The notes beneath the pieces are model-generated. The model saw nothing but the letters and a program-made list of their open reading frames with translations, did not search any database and was not told the origin of the DNA. Source: a virus. From it: a stretch of DNA of 21,787 bases. A program made the position numbers and the translations under genes. The stretch is taken from positions 1 through 21,787 of the IMG/VR virus record IMGVR_UViG_3300027806_000175; one strand, 5' to 3'. How positions within the stretch are numbered: the stretch's first letter is position 1; each line of letters starts with the position of its first letter. Positions 1 through 6,617 of the stretch are shown here, in pieces.

Positions 1-2
1 CC

Positions 3-335
3 ATGAAAAACAACACAGTCACCAAGAATGCAATTCAGCGTGAAAAACAATCCTTTGTGGATTTTTTCAAAGCAATCAAGAAGCAAATCGGAAGCGATAC
101 ACTTGTTGAGACGGGCGACGGTGAAAAGCCCGGCATCGAAGTTACAATCGGATTTCGATACGACAAAGAATCTGACGAGCTGGAATGGAACTACCAGACT
201 GGCGACAATAGTTGCATGGGGGCTGCTTACAGTTTCGCGCACTGGGCAACTACAACCGTCATGAAGCGCTCTAATTGCAACGAGCTTGCTAATGACATTT
301 GCGAGCAGATGGAGAATCTGCCGTGGGAGGAGTGA
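3..335 (+). CDS. Hypothetical protein, 110 aa
   Basis: Unrecognised soluble protein. It starts with a lysine-rich N-terminus, followed by a predicted helix (about residues 12-30), an acidic middle with aromatic residues (WNYQTGD near 63-69) and a C-terminal helix ending in WEE. There is no signal peptide or membrane segment. The window begins two bases before this ATG, so the ribosome-binding site cannot be seen and an upstream start is possible. The stop lies just before the next gene, whose GGGAGGAG Shine-Dalgarno is inside this gene's last codons, so the two are probably translationally coupled. Function unknown. Confidence 0.7.
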   Translation: MKNNTVTKNAIQREKQSFVDFFKAIKKQIGSDTLVETGDGEKPGIEVTIGFRYDKESDELEWNYQTGDNSCMGAAYSFAHWATTTVMKRSNCNELANDICEQMENLPWEE

Positions 336-336
336 G

Positions 337-711
337 ATGACATACGATAGAGCGAAGCATTTGCAAGAATCTCGTAAACGATTCATCGAGGATCTGAGCA
401 ACGCATTGCAAGTTTGCCACGAGAATGATTTTTATCCTGAGGTGTTCAAGCGCTATTACGAGCATCCAGATTACGAGTGGCTAACCACAATGCAAGATGA
501 TCTTGCTGAATTGACGGATAGCCAGCTTGAAGAAATTGCTGATAATTGCGTTGAAAGGCTAGATGAATTTACGATGCGTATGCCAGACGACGATGCCAAA
601 TGGCTTTACAAGAATGGCGGTGGAACAATTTCACCTGCCTCTGTTCTTGATTGGCTAAGGCATACTCAATGCAATTACTACTTCTTCCTCAATCGTCAAA
701 ACAATGACTGA
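337..711 (+). CDS. Hypothetical protein, 124 aa
   Basis: Unrecognised, mostly helical, acidic protein with a run rich in Asp, Glu and Leu (about residues 48-75) and an aromatic C-terminus (NYYFFLNRQ). I chose ATG 337 because GGGAGGAG lies just upstream (326-333). A longer in-frame extension to 286 would overlap the previous gene deeply and lacks a comparable site. The last 8 bases overlap the start of the next gene (ATGACTGA), which is typical of phage operons. Function unknown. Confidence 0.75.
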   Translation: MTYDRAKHLQESRKRFIEDLSNALQVCHENDFYPEVFKRYYEHPDYEWLTTMQDDLAELTDSQLEEIADNCVERLDEFTMRMPDDDAKWLYKNGGGTISPASVLDWLRHTQCNYYFFLNRQNND

Positions 712-964
712 GTATCATCCTCACATTCTTCCCGATGGATGGGAATGGATTGGTGCAATTGCTGCTCCCGATGGTTACAACGGCCTTGCGCATGTTGCAA
801 ACGTTGCGAGATGCACAGAAGGCTTTTTGTGGGAATTTACAAAACCAGGAAGGTATCGCATTCACGAAGATCGTTTCAATCGCAGGAGGATTTCTGATTC
901 AGCCCTGGCCGGAGCGCCGTTTCAATTTCACTCAGTAAATTACAATGACGAAAACGAAGATTGA
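704..964 (+). CDS. Hypothetical protein, 86 aa
   Basis: Small unrecognised protein. Its start overlaps the end of the preceding gene by 8 bases. It has an early PDGWEWIG segment and a basic stretch RFNRRRI (about 57-63), followed by a Phe/His/Asn-rich tail ending in an acidic run. No membrane segment. The next tiny gene starts inside its last codons, so the four genes from 337 to 1486 look like one transcript. Function unknown. Confidence 0.7.
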   Translation: MTEYHPHILPDGWEWIGAIAAPDGYNGLAHVANVARCTEGFLWEFTKPGRYRIHEDRFNRRRISDSALAGAPFQFHSVNYNDENED

Positions 965-1088
965 GCAAGAGTTTGAACGTGAATGCTGGTGGCTTAAGTA
1001 CAAAGGCAGCAGCATTTCATGTAACAGCAGGAAAATGATCCTGCAGGCCAACGATGCAATTCAACAAATCAAGGAGTTTTCACGATGA
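945..1088 (+). CDS. Hypothetical small protein, 47 aa
   Basis: A complete short reading frame beginning MTKTKIEQEFERECWW and ending IQQIKEFSR. It starts at ATG 945 inside the last codons of the upstream gene, preceded by the recurring TTACA motif, and its TGA overlaps the next gene's ATG (ATGA). The tight overlap at both ends and the amphipathic helix-like composition argue that it is real despite its length. No recognisable family. Confidence 0.6.
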   Translation: MTKTKIEQEFERECWWLKYKGSSISCNSRKMILQANDAIQQIKEFSR

Positions 1089-1486
1089 GGATTCGACTAA
1101 AAGATGGTCTGACAATTGAAGAACGTGGCTGGCCTGGACATTTCATTCTTGCCAGAAAATGCTTATTTCATCGCAATACCTTGATAAGGTATAACGATTA
1201 CGCCATTGTTGTTAGCACGGTTGGGCTAATGCAATCGCAAACTATTCCACATGGTTTTGAAGAAATCGGTCACAACCGCTTTTTTGAAACAATGGCATTT
1301 CATGCTGATCAAAACGATACTCGTTACTACGATGCAGACGTCAGTAGGCAGGTTCGATTTGAATCACAATGGCAGATTGCAGAGATGGATGCTGATGACA
1401 AAGCAAATCAAATGCACGATACGGTTGTGAGAGAGATTGCACATAGATTGCGAGCCGGGGAGGATCTCGGCGCATCCGCCGACTGA
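1085..1486 (+). CDS. Hypothetical protein, 133 aa
   Basis: Unrecognised protein. ATG 1085 overlaps the stop of the preceding small gene (ATGA), and an AAGGAG site (1072-1077) supports the start. It begins with a beta-rich basic segment and ends in a helical acidic region (EMDADDKANQMHDTVVREIAHRL). The last dozen codons run into a sharply G+C-richer tract that continues past the stop. The C-terminus may therefore have been altered by recombination. Function unknown. Confidence 0.7.
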   Translation: MRIRLKDGLTIEERGWPGHFILARKCLFHRNTLIRYNDYAIVVSTVGLMQSQTIPHGFEEIGHNRFFETMAFHADQNDTRYYDADVSRQVRFESQWQIAEMDADDKANQMHDTVVREIAHRLRAGEDLGASAD

Positions 1487-1690
1487 TCGCATCCCATCGG
1501 CCTCGGATCGATGTCCAGGCGCCTCGGGAACCACGCTGCGTCCTGCCTGTCGTCACATTGGCGCCGGACGGGTCACAACCGCCTTCCTGGGGCTCCTGTG
1601 GACACCGCCCACCAGAACACATCACGGCAATCTGTAATACATTTTTGCTGTATTGCCTGTAAAGTTCTGCCATGCCTGCTAGAATGCAGG
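1487..1690. other. Non-coding, G+C-rich gap before the first promoter
   Basis: About 200 bases without a convincing gene. From roughly 1451 to 1620 the G+C content is about 65-70% by hand count, against about 43% just upstream. Short open frames on both strands show no recognisable protein and no ribosome-binding site. Near the end are a short inverted repeat (AATACA, loop, TGTATT, about 1636-1654) and a perfect GCCTGC/GCAGGC inverted repeat (1675-1692). The second abuts the -35 box of the next promoter. Confidence 0.5.
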
Positions 1691-1691
1691 C

Positions 1692-1720
1692 TTGACAGCG
1701 CTTATTGCTTCTGGTATAAT
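1692..1720 (+). promoter_or_regulatory. Sigma-70-type promoter P1
   Basis: Perfect consensus: TTGACA at 1692-1697, a 17-base spacer and TATAAT at 1715-1720. GGC immediately precedes the -35 box, as in the other five promoters of this family. It should start transcription near 1727 and drive the four genes from 1773 to 3431. A GCCTGC/GCAGGC inverted repeat directly upstream could be an operator. Confidence 0.9.
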
Positions 1721-1772
1721 GTACTTATCGGATGGGATGGCCTGTCTGATTGTTTCACCACATCACAAAGCC

Positions 1773-2270
1773 ATGCAAATCAATCAATTGGAACTGGAGG
1801 TTGCAACACGCAACCGAGTTAATCAGAAAGCAATCGAATGTCGGATTGCATTGCAAGAAGCACTCAAGCCATTTATTGGCAAGAAGGTAATTAAATACAA
1901 TCCCTACAAGACATGGACGGTTGCCGTCAAGACAAAGCTCAACGAGGTTGAAAAGCAGTTGCGACTTGCTGAAGACAAGTTCCGACTTGTTTATGACATC
2001 AGCCTTTCCCTTGTTTGGATCACGGTTGATTGCACTTATGACGTTCCTGGCAAATGCGGCTGTGAATACGTCAAACGTGACATTGCAATTTGCACCATTG
2101 ATGGTGACATTCTGGTTGACCTGACAGACGACACGATTCAACCCAGGACTGATTACACCGTTGAGGAGGTAATTCACAACATTGAAGAGATGAAAAAATT
2201 GCGTGAGCAGATTAGCAACATTCGTTCCGCAATGGTTGATTTCCGAAACGTTTACGATTTTAACCGCTGA
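1773..2270 (+). CDS. Hypothetical protein, 165 aa
   Basis: First gene behind promoter P1. Two helical, charged segments (about residues 1-70 and 135-155, with coiled-coil-like spacing of Leu/Ile) flank a beta-rich centre with a CGCEY motif. ATG 1773 follows the recurring ATCACAA leader motif. An in-frame ATG at 1737 would lie about 10 bases after the predicted transcription start and is less likely. No recognised family. A soluble accessory phage protein is the most I can say. Confidence 0.75.
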   Translation: MQINQLELEVATRNRVNQKAIECRIALQEALKPFIGKKVIKYNPYKTWTVAVKTKLNEVEKQLRLAEDKFRLVYDISLSLVWITVDCTYDVPGKCGCEYVKRDIAICTIDGDILVDLTDDTIQPRTDYTVEEVIHNIEEMKKLREQISNIRSAMVDFRNVYDFNR

Positions 2271-2292
2271 TTTTGTTTTGCATTCTAGGCAA

Positions 2293-2412
2293 ATGATTGG
2301 ATACACACAAATCACCAAAAAAGAATTTTACGCTCTTGGTGGATTTTCAAATTCTCGCTGCGTTAGGTTACAGCATGGTCGTTGCTGGGCGTACTTCTAC
2401 CGAGTTGACTGA
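2293..2412 (+). CDS. Hypothetical small protein, 39 aa
   Basis: Short frame beginning MIGYTQITKKEFYALGG and ending in an aromatic, Cys-containing segment (GRCWAYFYRVD). It fits between two larger genes of the P1 operon with short gaps. The Shine-Dalgarno is weak, so the call rests on position and protein-like composition. The order (helix, then a short strand-rich tail) is reminiscent of a tiny DNA-binding or inhibitor protein, but that is a guess. Confidence 0.45.
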   Translation: MIGYTQITKKEFYALGGFSNSRCVRLQHGRCWAYFYRVD

Positions 2413-2442
2413 ACTTCACGTCCTGTTGTTGTTTTATTTGCA

Positions 2443-2916
2443 ATGCCAAAACGCAATCCCCGAGTCTTCACGATCAAAGAGATGAATCAACGTCTCAAGG
2501 TCGCTAAAGACTACATCGCAACGAACGATCGCGTTCGGTTGATCCATAGCAATGATTGCATTGCATTGGATTACGACTCAGAAAGCATCGACGCTTTCCT
2601 TACAAAAGAAAGACTCGATCATTCGCTTTTGCAAGACGCTGTATTTGGCGTGATTGTTGACTACGTGTTTGCTTCTGACATTCCGAATTACAAGTTTGCT
2701 ACTGATCCATTCACGTTCTGTCGTGCTAAGGATCAATCACGTGATGTTGGCCTTGTTGTTCCAATGGTATTCCACAGGCCGAACAGCGATCTCATCACAA
2801 AACATGCTGCATGTTGGCTCGGTACGTGGCATCACGCTCCAGTGATTGCATGGAACAATCGCAAAGAAGCGGAAATCAAAGTTGAGAAGCTTCCTTTTTA
2901 TTCTGATCTGCTGTGA
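2443..2916 (+). CDS. Hypothetical protein, 157 aa
   Basis: Unrecognised soluble protein. It has a basic N-terminus (MPKRNPR), a helix near residues 12-25 and a long mixed alpha/beta body with WLGTWHH near residue 126. ATG 2443 is preceded by TTTGCA, a form of the region's recurring motif, and not by a strong Shine-Dalgarno. Its TGA overlaps the GTG of the next gene, so the two are probably coupled. Function unknown. Confidence 0.75.
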   Translation: MPKRNPRVFTIKEMNQRLKVAKDYIATNDRVRLIHSNDCIALDYDSESIDAFLTKERLDHSLLQDAVFGVIVDYVFASDIPNYKFATDPFTFCRAKDQSRDVGLVVPMVFHRPNSDLITKHAACWLGTWHHAPVIAWNNRKEAEIKVEKLPFYSDLL

Positions 2917-3431
2917 AAAACTTTATCCTGGAGGTTAAAAACATCAAGCCGTGCCCTGGTGGTCACAGTTGCAGCCTGACCGCAAACGGCAAGAAAGTTG
3001 CCTACGTTGCTCCTGATGACATCTTTGAATGGACTAATCACAATGCAATGGTTGATGTTCTTGAGTTTTATGGCGCTTCACTCGGACTGGACAATACGGG
3101 ACCGGTTGAGCTTGAAGACGGATGGATGGAAAAGAATGCACCCAGCAGAAAGAAACTGGAAATGCAATCACACGCCCAGGACAAGCTTTCAGCGTGGGTG
3201 CGTAGTTACGTTGCAAGGCATCTAAAAGCAAAGCAGGTGCTGGATCTTTGCAAGCAAACTGTTTTGATTGGAATGCCGATGGGGAGGGGTTCAATGCAGG
3301 TGGTTGACTTTTGTCAATCCCCTTCAACGTTAAAGAATCCACTCAGACGAAAGTTCATAGAAGATGTCCTTGTTGCAGGACAGATCATTCTTAATGACAT
3401 GACACTGGATCAGCTAATTACAATCCTCTGA
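2913..3431 (+). CDS. Hypothetical protein, 172 aa
   Basis: Last gene of the P1 operon. It starts at GTG 2913, overlapping the previous stop (GTGA). The N-terminal 60 residues look beta-rich with CPGGHSC near 14-20. The C-terminal half is helical with several Cys and Met residues. A GTG start with overlap usually means low, coupled expression. No recognised family or membrane segment. Confidence 0.7.
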   Translation: MKNFILEVKNIKPCPGGHSCSLTANGKKVAYVAPDDIFEWTNHNAMVDVLEFYGASLGLDNTGPVELEDGWMEKNAPSRKKLEMQSHAQDKLSAWVRSYVARHLKAKQVLDLCKQTVLIGMPMGRGSMQVVDFCQSPSTLKNPLRRKFIEDVLVAGQIILNDMTLDQLITIL

Positions 3432-3458
3432 TCTGCGGCTGAATTACGGCAGATTTGC

Positions 3459-3521
3459 GTGTTAAACTTTGCTAACACTGCTAGTTTGCGGCTTGACGTA
3501 CTAGAAAGTATCTAGTATAAT
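3459..3521 (+). promoter_or_regulatory. Promoter P2 with upstream repeat and spacer dyad
   Basis: TTGACG (3493-3498), a 17-base spacer, then TATAAT (3516-3521), with GGC before the -35 box. The spacer is occupied by a perfect 7-bp inverted repeat, TACTAGA/TCTAGTA (3499-3505 and 3511-3517), which overlaps the -10 box and would suit a repressor. Upstream, TGTTA at 3460 and TGCTA at 3470 lie exactly 10 bases apart. They sit within a second inverted repeat, GTGTTA/TAACAC (3459-3478). Confidence 0.88.
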
Positions 3522-3529
3522 GAGCTTAA

Positions 3530-3556
3530 GTCGGGGGAGGAGCTTCCTCAATCGAC
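3530..3556 (+). promoter_or_regulatory. 5' leader hairpin of the P2 transcript
   Basis: About 9 bases after the -10 box lies a G-rich hairpin. GTCG (3530) pairs with CGAC (3553), and GAGGA pairs with TTCCTC inside it. It occupies the same place as the G-rich leader hairpins behind P3, P4 and P5. Probable roles are mRNA 5' protection or control of early elongation (inference). Confidence 0.55.
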
Positions 3557-3586
3557 ACTCCACATTACGTTGCAACGGAGAACACA

Positions 3587-3856
3587 ATGCAAACCGGTCC
3601 TGTCATCAAGACGACTTACAGCGGCCCAACTAACATTCGTGACGCCATCATTATTGCATCGCATCGGCGTGACAGTGAAACGCTGTGGCGTGCAATTCAC
3701 GTGTACGATCACAATCTCAGCCAGGACGAGAATCATCGCGCTGCGGCCGAGAACTTGATTCAGCGCTGGCCGCTGAATGCAAAGGGTTCGGTCGGTGCAT
3801 GTGGTTACGATCACAAGCATCATTACTTTGTGTTTGCGTTGGATGCTTACAACTAG
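3587..3856 (+). CDS. Hypothetical protein, 89 aa
   Basis: First gene behind P2. It has a clear start: GGAG at 3577-3580 and the stereotyped leader ending ACACAATG. The protein is alpha/beta, His- and Asn-rich, with a DYNLSQDE-like acidic loop and a C-terminal HHYFVFALDAYN strand. No recognised family. A position immediately after a strong promoter and good ribosome-binding site suggests high early expression. Confidence 0.75.
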   Translation: MQTGPVIKTTYSGPTNIRDAIIIASHRRDSETLWRAIHVYDHNLSQDENHRAAAENLIQRWPLNAKGSVGACGYDHKHHYFVFALDAYN

Positions 3857-3898
3857 CAATCCAGTTCATTTCTTTTCCCCTCACCCCACAAAACAATC

Positions 3899-4024
3899 AT
3901 GCCTAAGCTTTATTCCGCTGCCTGGGTTCTTTTGATTGCGGCGCTTTTTGCTGCGTCTGCATCAACGCTTACAATCAGTTTCATGCGGGATCTTCAATAC
4001 AACGGTCCTGCATGCGTTGATTGA
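3899..4024 (+). CDS. Small single-pass membrane protein, 41 aa
   Basis: A 41-residue frame: a short basic start (MPKLYS), a hydrophobic alanine/leucine helix of about 20 residues (positions 8-28), then a short polar tail with one Cys (NGPACVD). This is the layout of a small inner-membrane protein, or of a signal peptide with little beyond it. The gene lies in the P2 operon between two well-supported genes. Small phage membrane proteins in early regions often modify the host envelope or block superinfection; nothing here proves that. Confidence 0.6.
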   Translation: MPKLYSAAWVLLIAALFAASASTLTISFMRDLQYNGPACVD

Positions 4025-4058
4025 TTGCTGCTAGTCCAAATTACAACAGAGAACTCAC

Positions 4059-4463
4059 ATGACCTGGACTGTTTCACATCTCAAGGATCGTCTTGGTATT
4101 TCAGACGAGGAAGCCGCAGATGTCATTGCGATTGTTCGGGGTAACATTGACCCGCTGAATGACGATCGGTTCCCTAAGACGCAACAGTGGGTGCAACAGT
4201 GTTACAGATGCCACCGACCACATACTGTTGAACTCAAGATGGAGGCGTTGAATGAGTTGTTGTGTGGCTGTGGTGTAGAAGCCGTTGAGCATGAAGACAT
4301 TTGGGTAGACCGTTATCACGGTAACATCGTTGGCACTTATGTCAACTTTGGTGATACTTACATTCCAACCGTGATTTACGATACACGTCGCGGCGTGTTT
4401 ACAATCAACTCCTGGGGTGATTTTTACGAAGCCCTGAAGCCAGATTCTGACGAGGAGGAGTGA
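4059..4463 (+). CDS. Hypothetical protein with possible zinc site, 134 aa
   Basis: The N-terminal 30 residues look like a small helical domain (HLKDRLGISDEEAADVI). They are followed by CYRCHRPH (Cys48, Cys51, His52, His55) and CGC (Cys69, Cys71). These residues could bind a metal as a zinc ribbon or knuckle. The C-terminal half is beta-rich and ends in an acidic tail (DSDEEE). The start follows GAGAACTCACATG, a variant of the shared leader. The next gene starts inside its stop (TGATG). Zinc binding is inferred from residue spacing only. Confidence 0.75.
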   Translation: MTWTVSHLKDRLGISDEEAADVIAIVRGNIDPLNDDRFPKTQQWVQQCYRCHRPHTVELKMEALNELLCGCGVEAVEHEDIWVDRYHGNIVGTYVNFGDTYIPTVIYDTRRGVFTINSWGDFYEALKPDSDEEE

Positions 4464-4654
4464 TGCACGACATCAGCGAAATGACAATCGTTAAGGGCGA
4501 GGTTGCAATGTCTCGCCGGCTGAAAGAATTGGGTTGGGCGAACACAGAACAATTCGCCAATCGAACTGTTTACAAGAATAGAAGGGGAGAAGTCATCGGC
4601 ATTACTTTATTTTGGCATCAGGGCGGAACAGATCACACTCACTTCGTCAAATAA
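4463..4654 (+). CDS. Hypothetical protein, 63 aa
   Basis: Starts at ATG 4463, overlapping the previous stop, with a strong GAGGAGGAG site at 4451-4459. A GTG three bases earlier is possible but weaker. It is a small alpha/beta protein with RRLKELGWANTEQF (helix) and a beta-hairpin-like C-terminus (YKNRRGEVIGITLFWH). It is the last gene before a strong terminator. Function unknown. Confidence 0.75.
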   Translation: MHDISEMTIVKGEVAMSRRLKELGWANTEQFANRTVYKNRRGEVIGITLFWHQGGTDHTHFVK

Positions 4655-4667
4655 TACATTTCATTTC

Positions 4668-4699
4668 GGGGTTGATTGCATTGCAGTCAGCCCCTTTTT
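4668..4699 (+). terminator. Factor-independent terminator of the P2 operon
   Basis: A long, nearly perfect hairpin: the arm starting GGGGTTGATTGCA (4668) pairs with the arm ending GTCAGCCCC (4694), with a few G-T pairs. TTTTT follows directly at 4695. It stands 14 bases after the stop codon and upstream of promoter P3, so it insulates the two units. Confidence 0.9.
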
Positions 4700-4741
4700 G
4701 CCATGTATAAAAAACACTAATGGAAGTCCTTTAATTCAGGC

Positions 4742-4770
4742 CTACCATGTAGACTCCAGCATGGTATAAT
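4742..4770 (+). promoter_or_regulatory. Promoter P3 with spacer dyad
   Basis: TATAAT at 4765-4770. The hexamer 17 bases upstream is CTACCA (4742-4747), a poor -35 match but again preceded by GGC. A perfect 7-bp inverted repeat, TACCATG (4743-4749) and CATGGTA (4760-4766), spans the -35/-10 interval. This suggests operator control, as at P2 but with different sequence. The 10-base TGTTA repeat seen at P4-P6 is only vaguely present. Confidence 0.75.
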
Positions 4771-4777
4771 AGGTATA

Positions 4778-4797
4778 AGCCGGGGGAGAGCCCGGCT
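4778..4797 (+). promoter_or_regulatory. 5' leader hairpin of the P3 transcript
   Basis: Perfect 7-bp stem AGCCGGG/CCCGGCT with the loop GGAGAG, starting 7 bases after the -10 box. The transcript would therefore begin at or next to the stem. The stem bases differ from those behind P4 and P5 while pairing is kept, which suggests selection on RNA structure. Confidence 0.7.
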
Positions 4798-4831
4798 AGT
4801 TACAAGTTCTACATCACAACGGAGAATCACA

Positions 4832-5227
4832 ATGCAAACCACGTTTGCTTCGCTATCAGAACTCAAGGAACAGGAGCCGGCGATTTACAAGCTGATCTCC
4901 AGGCTGGGTCACAATTCGTGGTATCGCTGCGATGAAATGACGTGGCGGTTCAGGATTCAAGACGACTTCAATCCGTATTGCGTTGCGGCGAACCCGGATT
5001 ACATGACAGACGCCCAGTTTAAGTTCCTGGCAACTGAGGCGTTGTATCGGGAGGGCGCCATGGACATTCCGTTCCGTCGATACATCGAAGACATGAAGTA
5101 CAACACAACCATGATCTTCGTGAATGATGGCGACATGCTGATGACATTCGAGGTTCCCACTTACATCAGTGGGTGGCTCAATGGCATTTACATCGGCGTT
5201 GATGCCGATGGTCGTTCCAACTCCTGA
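4832..5227 (+). CDS. Hypothetical protein, 131 aa
   Basis: First gene behind P3. Its start is decided by the stereotyped leader ACAACGGAGAATCACAATG, with GGAG at 4821-4824. The protein begins with a helical segment (SELKEQEPAIYKLISRLG), followed by an aromatic, mixed alpha/beta body. No membrane helix is evident; the GWLNGIYIGV stretch near the end is too short. Unrecognised. Confidence 0.78.
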   Translation: MQTTFASLSELKEQEPAIYKLISRLGHNSWYRCDEMTWRFRIQDDFNPYCVAANPDYMTDAQFKFLATEALYREGAMDIPFRRYIEDMKYNTTMIFVNDGDMLMTFEVPTYISGWLNGIYIGVDADGRSNS

Positions 5228-5240
5228 TTACAACACGGCC

Positions 5241-5450
5241 ATGAATCAATTTACATTGCCAACGGGTCGCATTGTCGAGAAGGATGCAACCCACTGCGTC
5301 GCAGTTCAATCACGCGGTCGCTGGAGCCACAAGTTTTTCAAAAGTTACAAGGGGGCGATGAATGAAATTAAGTCACTTCGCGCTATGAGTGATGATACGA
5401 AGGCTTATTACGACGTTACAAGCTTCAGGTTGATTAAACCCAATTCTTAA
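5241..5450 (+). CDS. Hypothetical protein, 69 aa
   Basis: ATG 5241 was chosen because it follows the previous stop and the recurring GATTACAACAC spacer. The longer frame from 5169 would overlap the previous gene. Predicted shape is two or three beta strands, a helix (SYKGAMNEIKSLRAMS), then a strand. The neighbours at 5456 and 6618 have the same apparent beta-beta-alpha-beta layout without obvious sequence identity. Function unknown. Confidence 0.72.
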   Translation: MNQFTLPTGRIVEKDATHCVAVQSRGRWSHKFFKSYKGAMNEIKSLRAMSDDTKAYYDVTSFRLIKPNS

Positions 5451-5455
5451 ATACA

Positions 5456-5668
5456 ATGCAGTACCAATTTCGCAACAATCCTTCAACCGGACGACGTTAC
5501 AGCATTTGGGTTGAACGCTTCATTACGGACATCGGAACTCGTCCAGTCCTGGAATGGTTCGATACGATGGAGGATGCAATTCAAGCAGCCGAAGAAATGA
5601 AACAAGACGGCAGGTTCTTTGGAATCTGCAGTTACGTTAGATCACAGCAGGTTGCCGACTGCTCTTGA
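5456..5668 (+). CDS. Hypothetical protein, 70 aa
   Basis: Starts 6 bases after the previous stop at AATACAATG, with no clear Shine-Dalgarno, so it probably depends on coupling. The N-terminus is beta-rich (FRNNPSTGRRYSIWVERF), followed by a helix (TMEDAIQAAEEMKQ) and a short C-terminal strand. This resembles the layout of the gene at 5241. No recognised family. Confidence 0.72.
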   Translation: MQYQFRNNPSTGRRYSIWVERFITDIGTRPVLEWFDTMEDAIQAAEEMKQDGRFFGICSYVRSQQVADCS

Positions 5669-5682
5669 TAATACATCGCATT

Positions 5683-5708
5683 GGATGGGCCATTCCACTG
5701 GCTCATCC
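5683..5708 (+). terminator. Hairpin after the P3 operon (possible terminator without U-tract)
   Basis: A 9-bp stem, GGATGGGCC (5683-5691) with GGCTCATCC (5700-5708), one G-T pair and an 8-base loop. It sits 14 bases after the last stop of the operon and before promoter P4. No T-run follows, so it may be a weak terminator, a 3'-end stabiliser or a factor-dependent site. Confidence 0.5.
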
Positions 5709-5718
5709 CATAAAACAG

Positions 5719-5770
5719 TGTTAATGACTGTTAATTCGGGCTCGCGGTTCTATAAAGCATCTGCTATAAT
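5719..5770 (+). promoter_or_regulatory. Promoter P4 with 10-bp direct repeat
   Basis: TATAAT at 5765-5770. Seventeen bases upstream is TCGCGG (5742-5747), not a normal -35 box, preceded by GGC as in the whole set. Upstream, TGTTA at 5719 and TGTTAAT at 5729 are spaced exactly one helical turn apart. A perfect -10 with no normal -35 but a conserved upstream repeat suggests an activator-dependent promoter. Confidence 0.78.
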
Positions 5771-5778
5771 GTAGAAGT

Positions 5779-5794
5779 GCGGGGGAGGCCCTGC
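5779..5794 (+). promoter_or_regulatory. 5' leader hairpin of the P4 transcript
   Basis: Six-bp stem GCGGGG/CCCTGC (one G-T pair) closed by the loop GAGG, starting 8 bases after the -10 box. The loop and position match the P5 hairpin exactly, while one stem pair differs (G-T here, A-T there). Confidence 0.65.
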
Positions 5795-5828
5795 GCTGAT
5801 TCCAACCCCACATTACAAGGAGAATTAC

Positions 5829-6083
5829 ATGGCAACCGAGCTTTCCATCACGATCCGCAACGCAGGTGAGATTGCAGGGTTCCTGGTTGACATTCTCGGT
5901 GACGACACCGATGAACAGCTCAATACGATTCTTGAGCAGTTGTTTCATTACGAAAGTTGGTCAGAAGATGAAGATAATGCGCCACGCTTTCCGGTGGTTC
6001 TTGGTTACGTCAAGTCGGCGTTATTTCATGCGTTGCACGAGCGGGAGATTAAACGTTGGTCACAAGCTGGCTTGAATGGATGA
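5829..6083 (+). CDS. Hypothetical acidic protein, 84 aa
   Basis: First gene behind P4, with a strong AAGGAG site (5817-5822) six bases before ATG 5829. The protein is strongly acidic and helical (VDILGDDTDEQLNTILEQLFHYESWSEDED), with a C-terminal helix rich in His and Arg. Acidic composition of this kind is common in phage DNA-mimic or inhibitor proteins, but no specific family is recognised. Confidence 0.75.
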   Translation: MATELSITIRNAGEIAGFLVDILGDDTDEQLNTILEQLFHYESWSEDEDNAPRFPVVLGYVKSALFHALHEREIKRWSQAGLNG

Positions 6084-6120
6084 CACTGGCAACCTGAACA
6101 CATCACAACCGAGAGCCACA

Positions 6121-6612
6121 ATGGAACCCAATCACTTTGAGTTCGCGGTCACTCGTCACATTGACTGGCGAGATCGTGAAACGATTTACGTCAAGGCGCT
6201 TACATCGCATGAGGCGATTGACTACATGCGATCCATCACCGACGATGAAGACGACAATAAAGAGTTTGCGGATTTCATTTACAGGTGCTACGTTCCAGAG
6301 TCCGCCCTGCTCAATGGAGTTTCGGTTTACAACGCAATGCAGAAGCCATTGCCGGTTGTGGAGTTCTCGCAAGAAAACAATCCAGGGATTCCGTTCATGG
6401 ATTGGTGGGTTGCACGTTGCGATGGCCAGCTGATTGCAACGATCGGTCGTAATCACAACTGCGAGTCACATTACAGCATGACTGCGTATTCGATGTTTGG
6501 TGCCCCTTGGTGTCGCACTGTCATTGATTACAATTTCACTGGCGGTGGAATGACATTGGAGGAAGCGAAAGACAAAGCATACGAGTTCGCCCGTCATCTC
6601 AACGGAGTTTGA
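6121..6612 (+). CDS. Hypothetical protein, 163 aa
   Basis: ATG 6121 was preferred to the upstream in-frame ATG at 6076, because 6076 lies inside the previous gene and 6121 follows the GAGAGCCACAATG leader. The N-terminal half is beta-rich with an acidic helix (SITDDEDDNKEFADFIYRCY). The C-terminal half contains WWVARCDGQLIATIGRNHNC and a Gly-rich turn before a final helix (TLEEAKDKAYEFARHL). Several Cys and His residues are present but form no clear metal motif. Unrecognised. Confidence 0.75.
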   Translation: MEPNHFEFAVTRHIDWRDRETIYVKALTSHEAIDYMRSITDDEDDNKEFADFIYRCYVPESALLNGVSVYNAMQKPLPVVEFSQENNPGIPFMDWWVARCDGQLIATIGRNHNCESHYSMTAYSMFGAPWCRTVIDYNFTGGGMTLEEAKDKAYEFARHLNGV

Positions 6613-6617
6613 TCACA

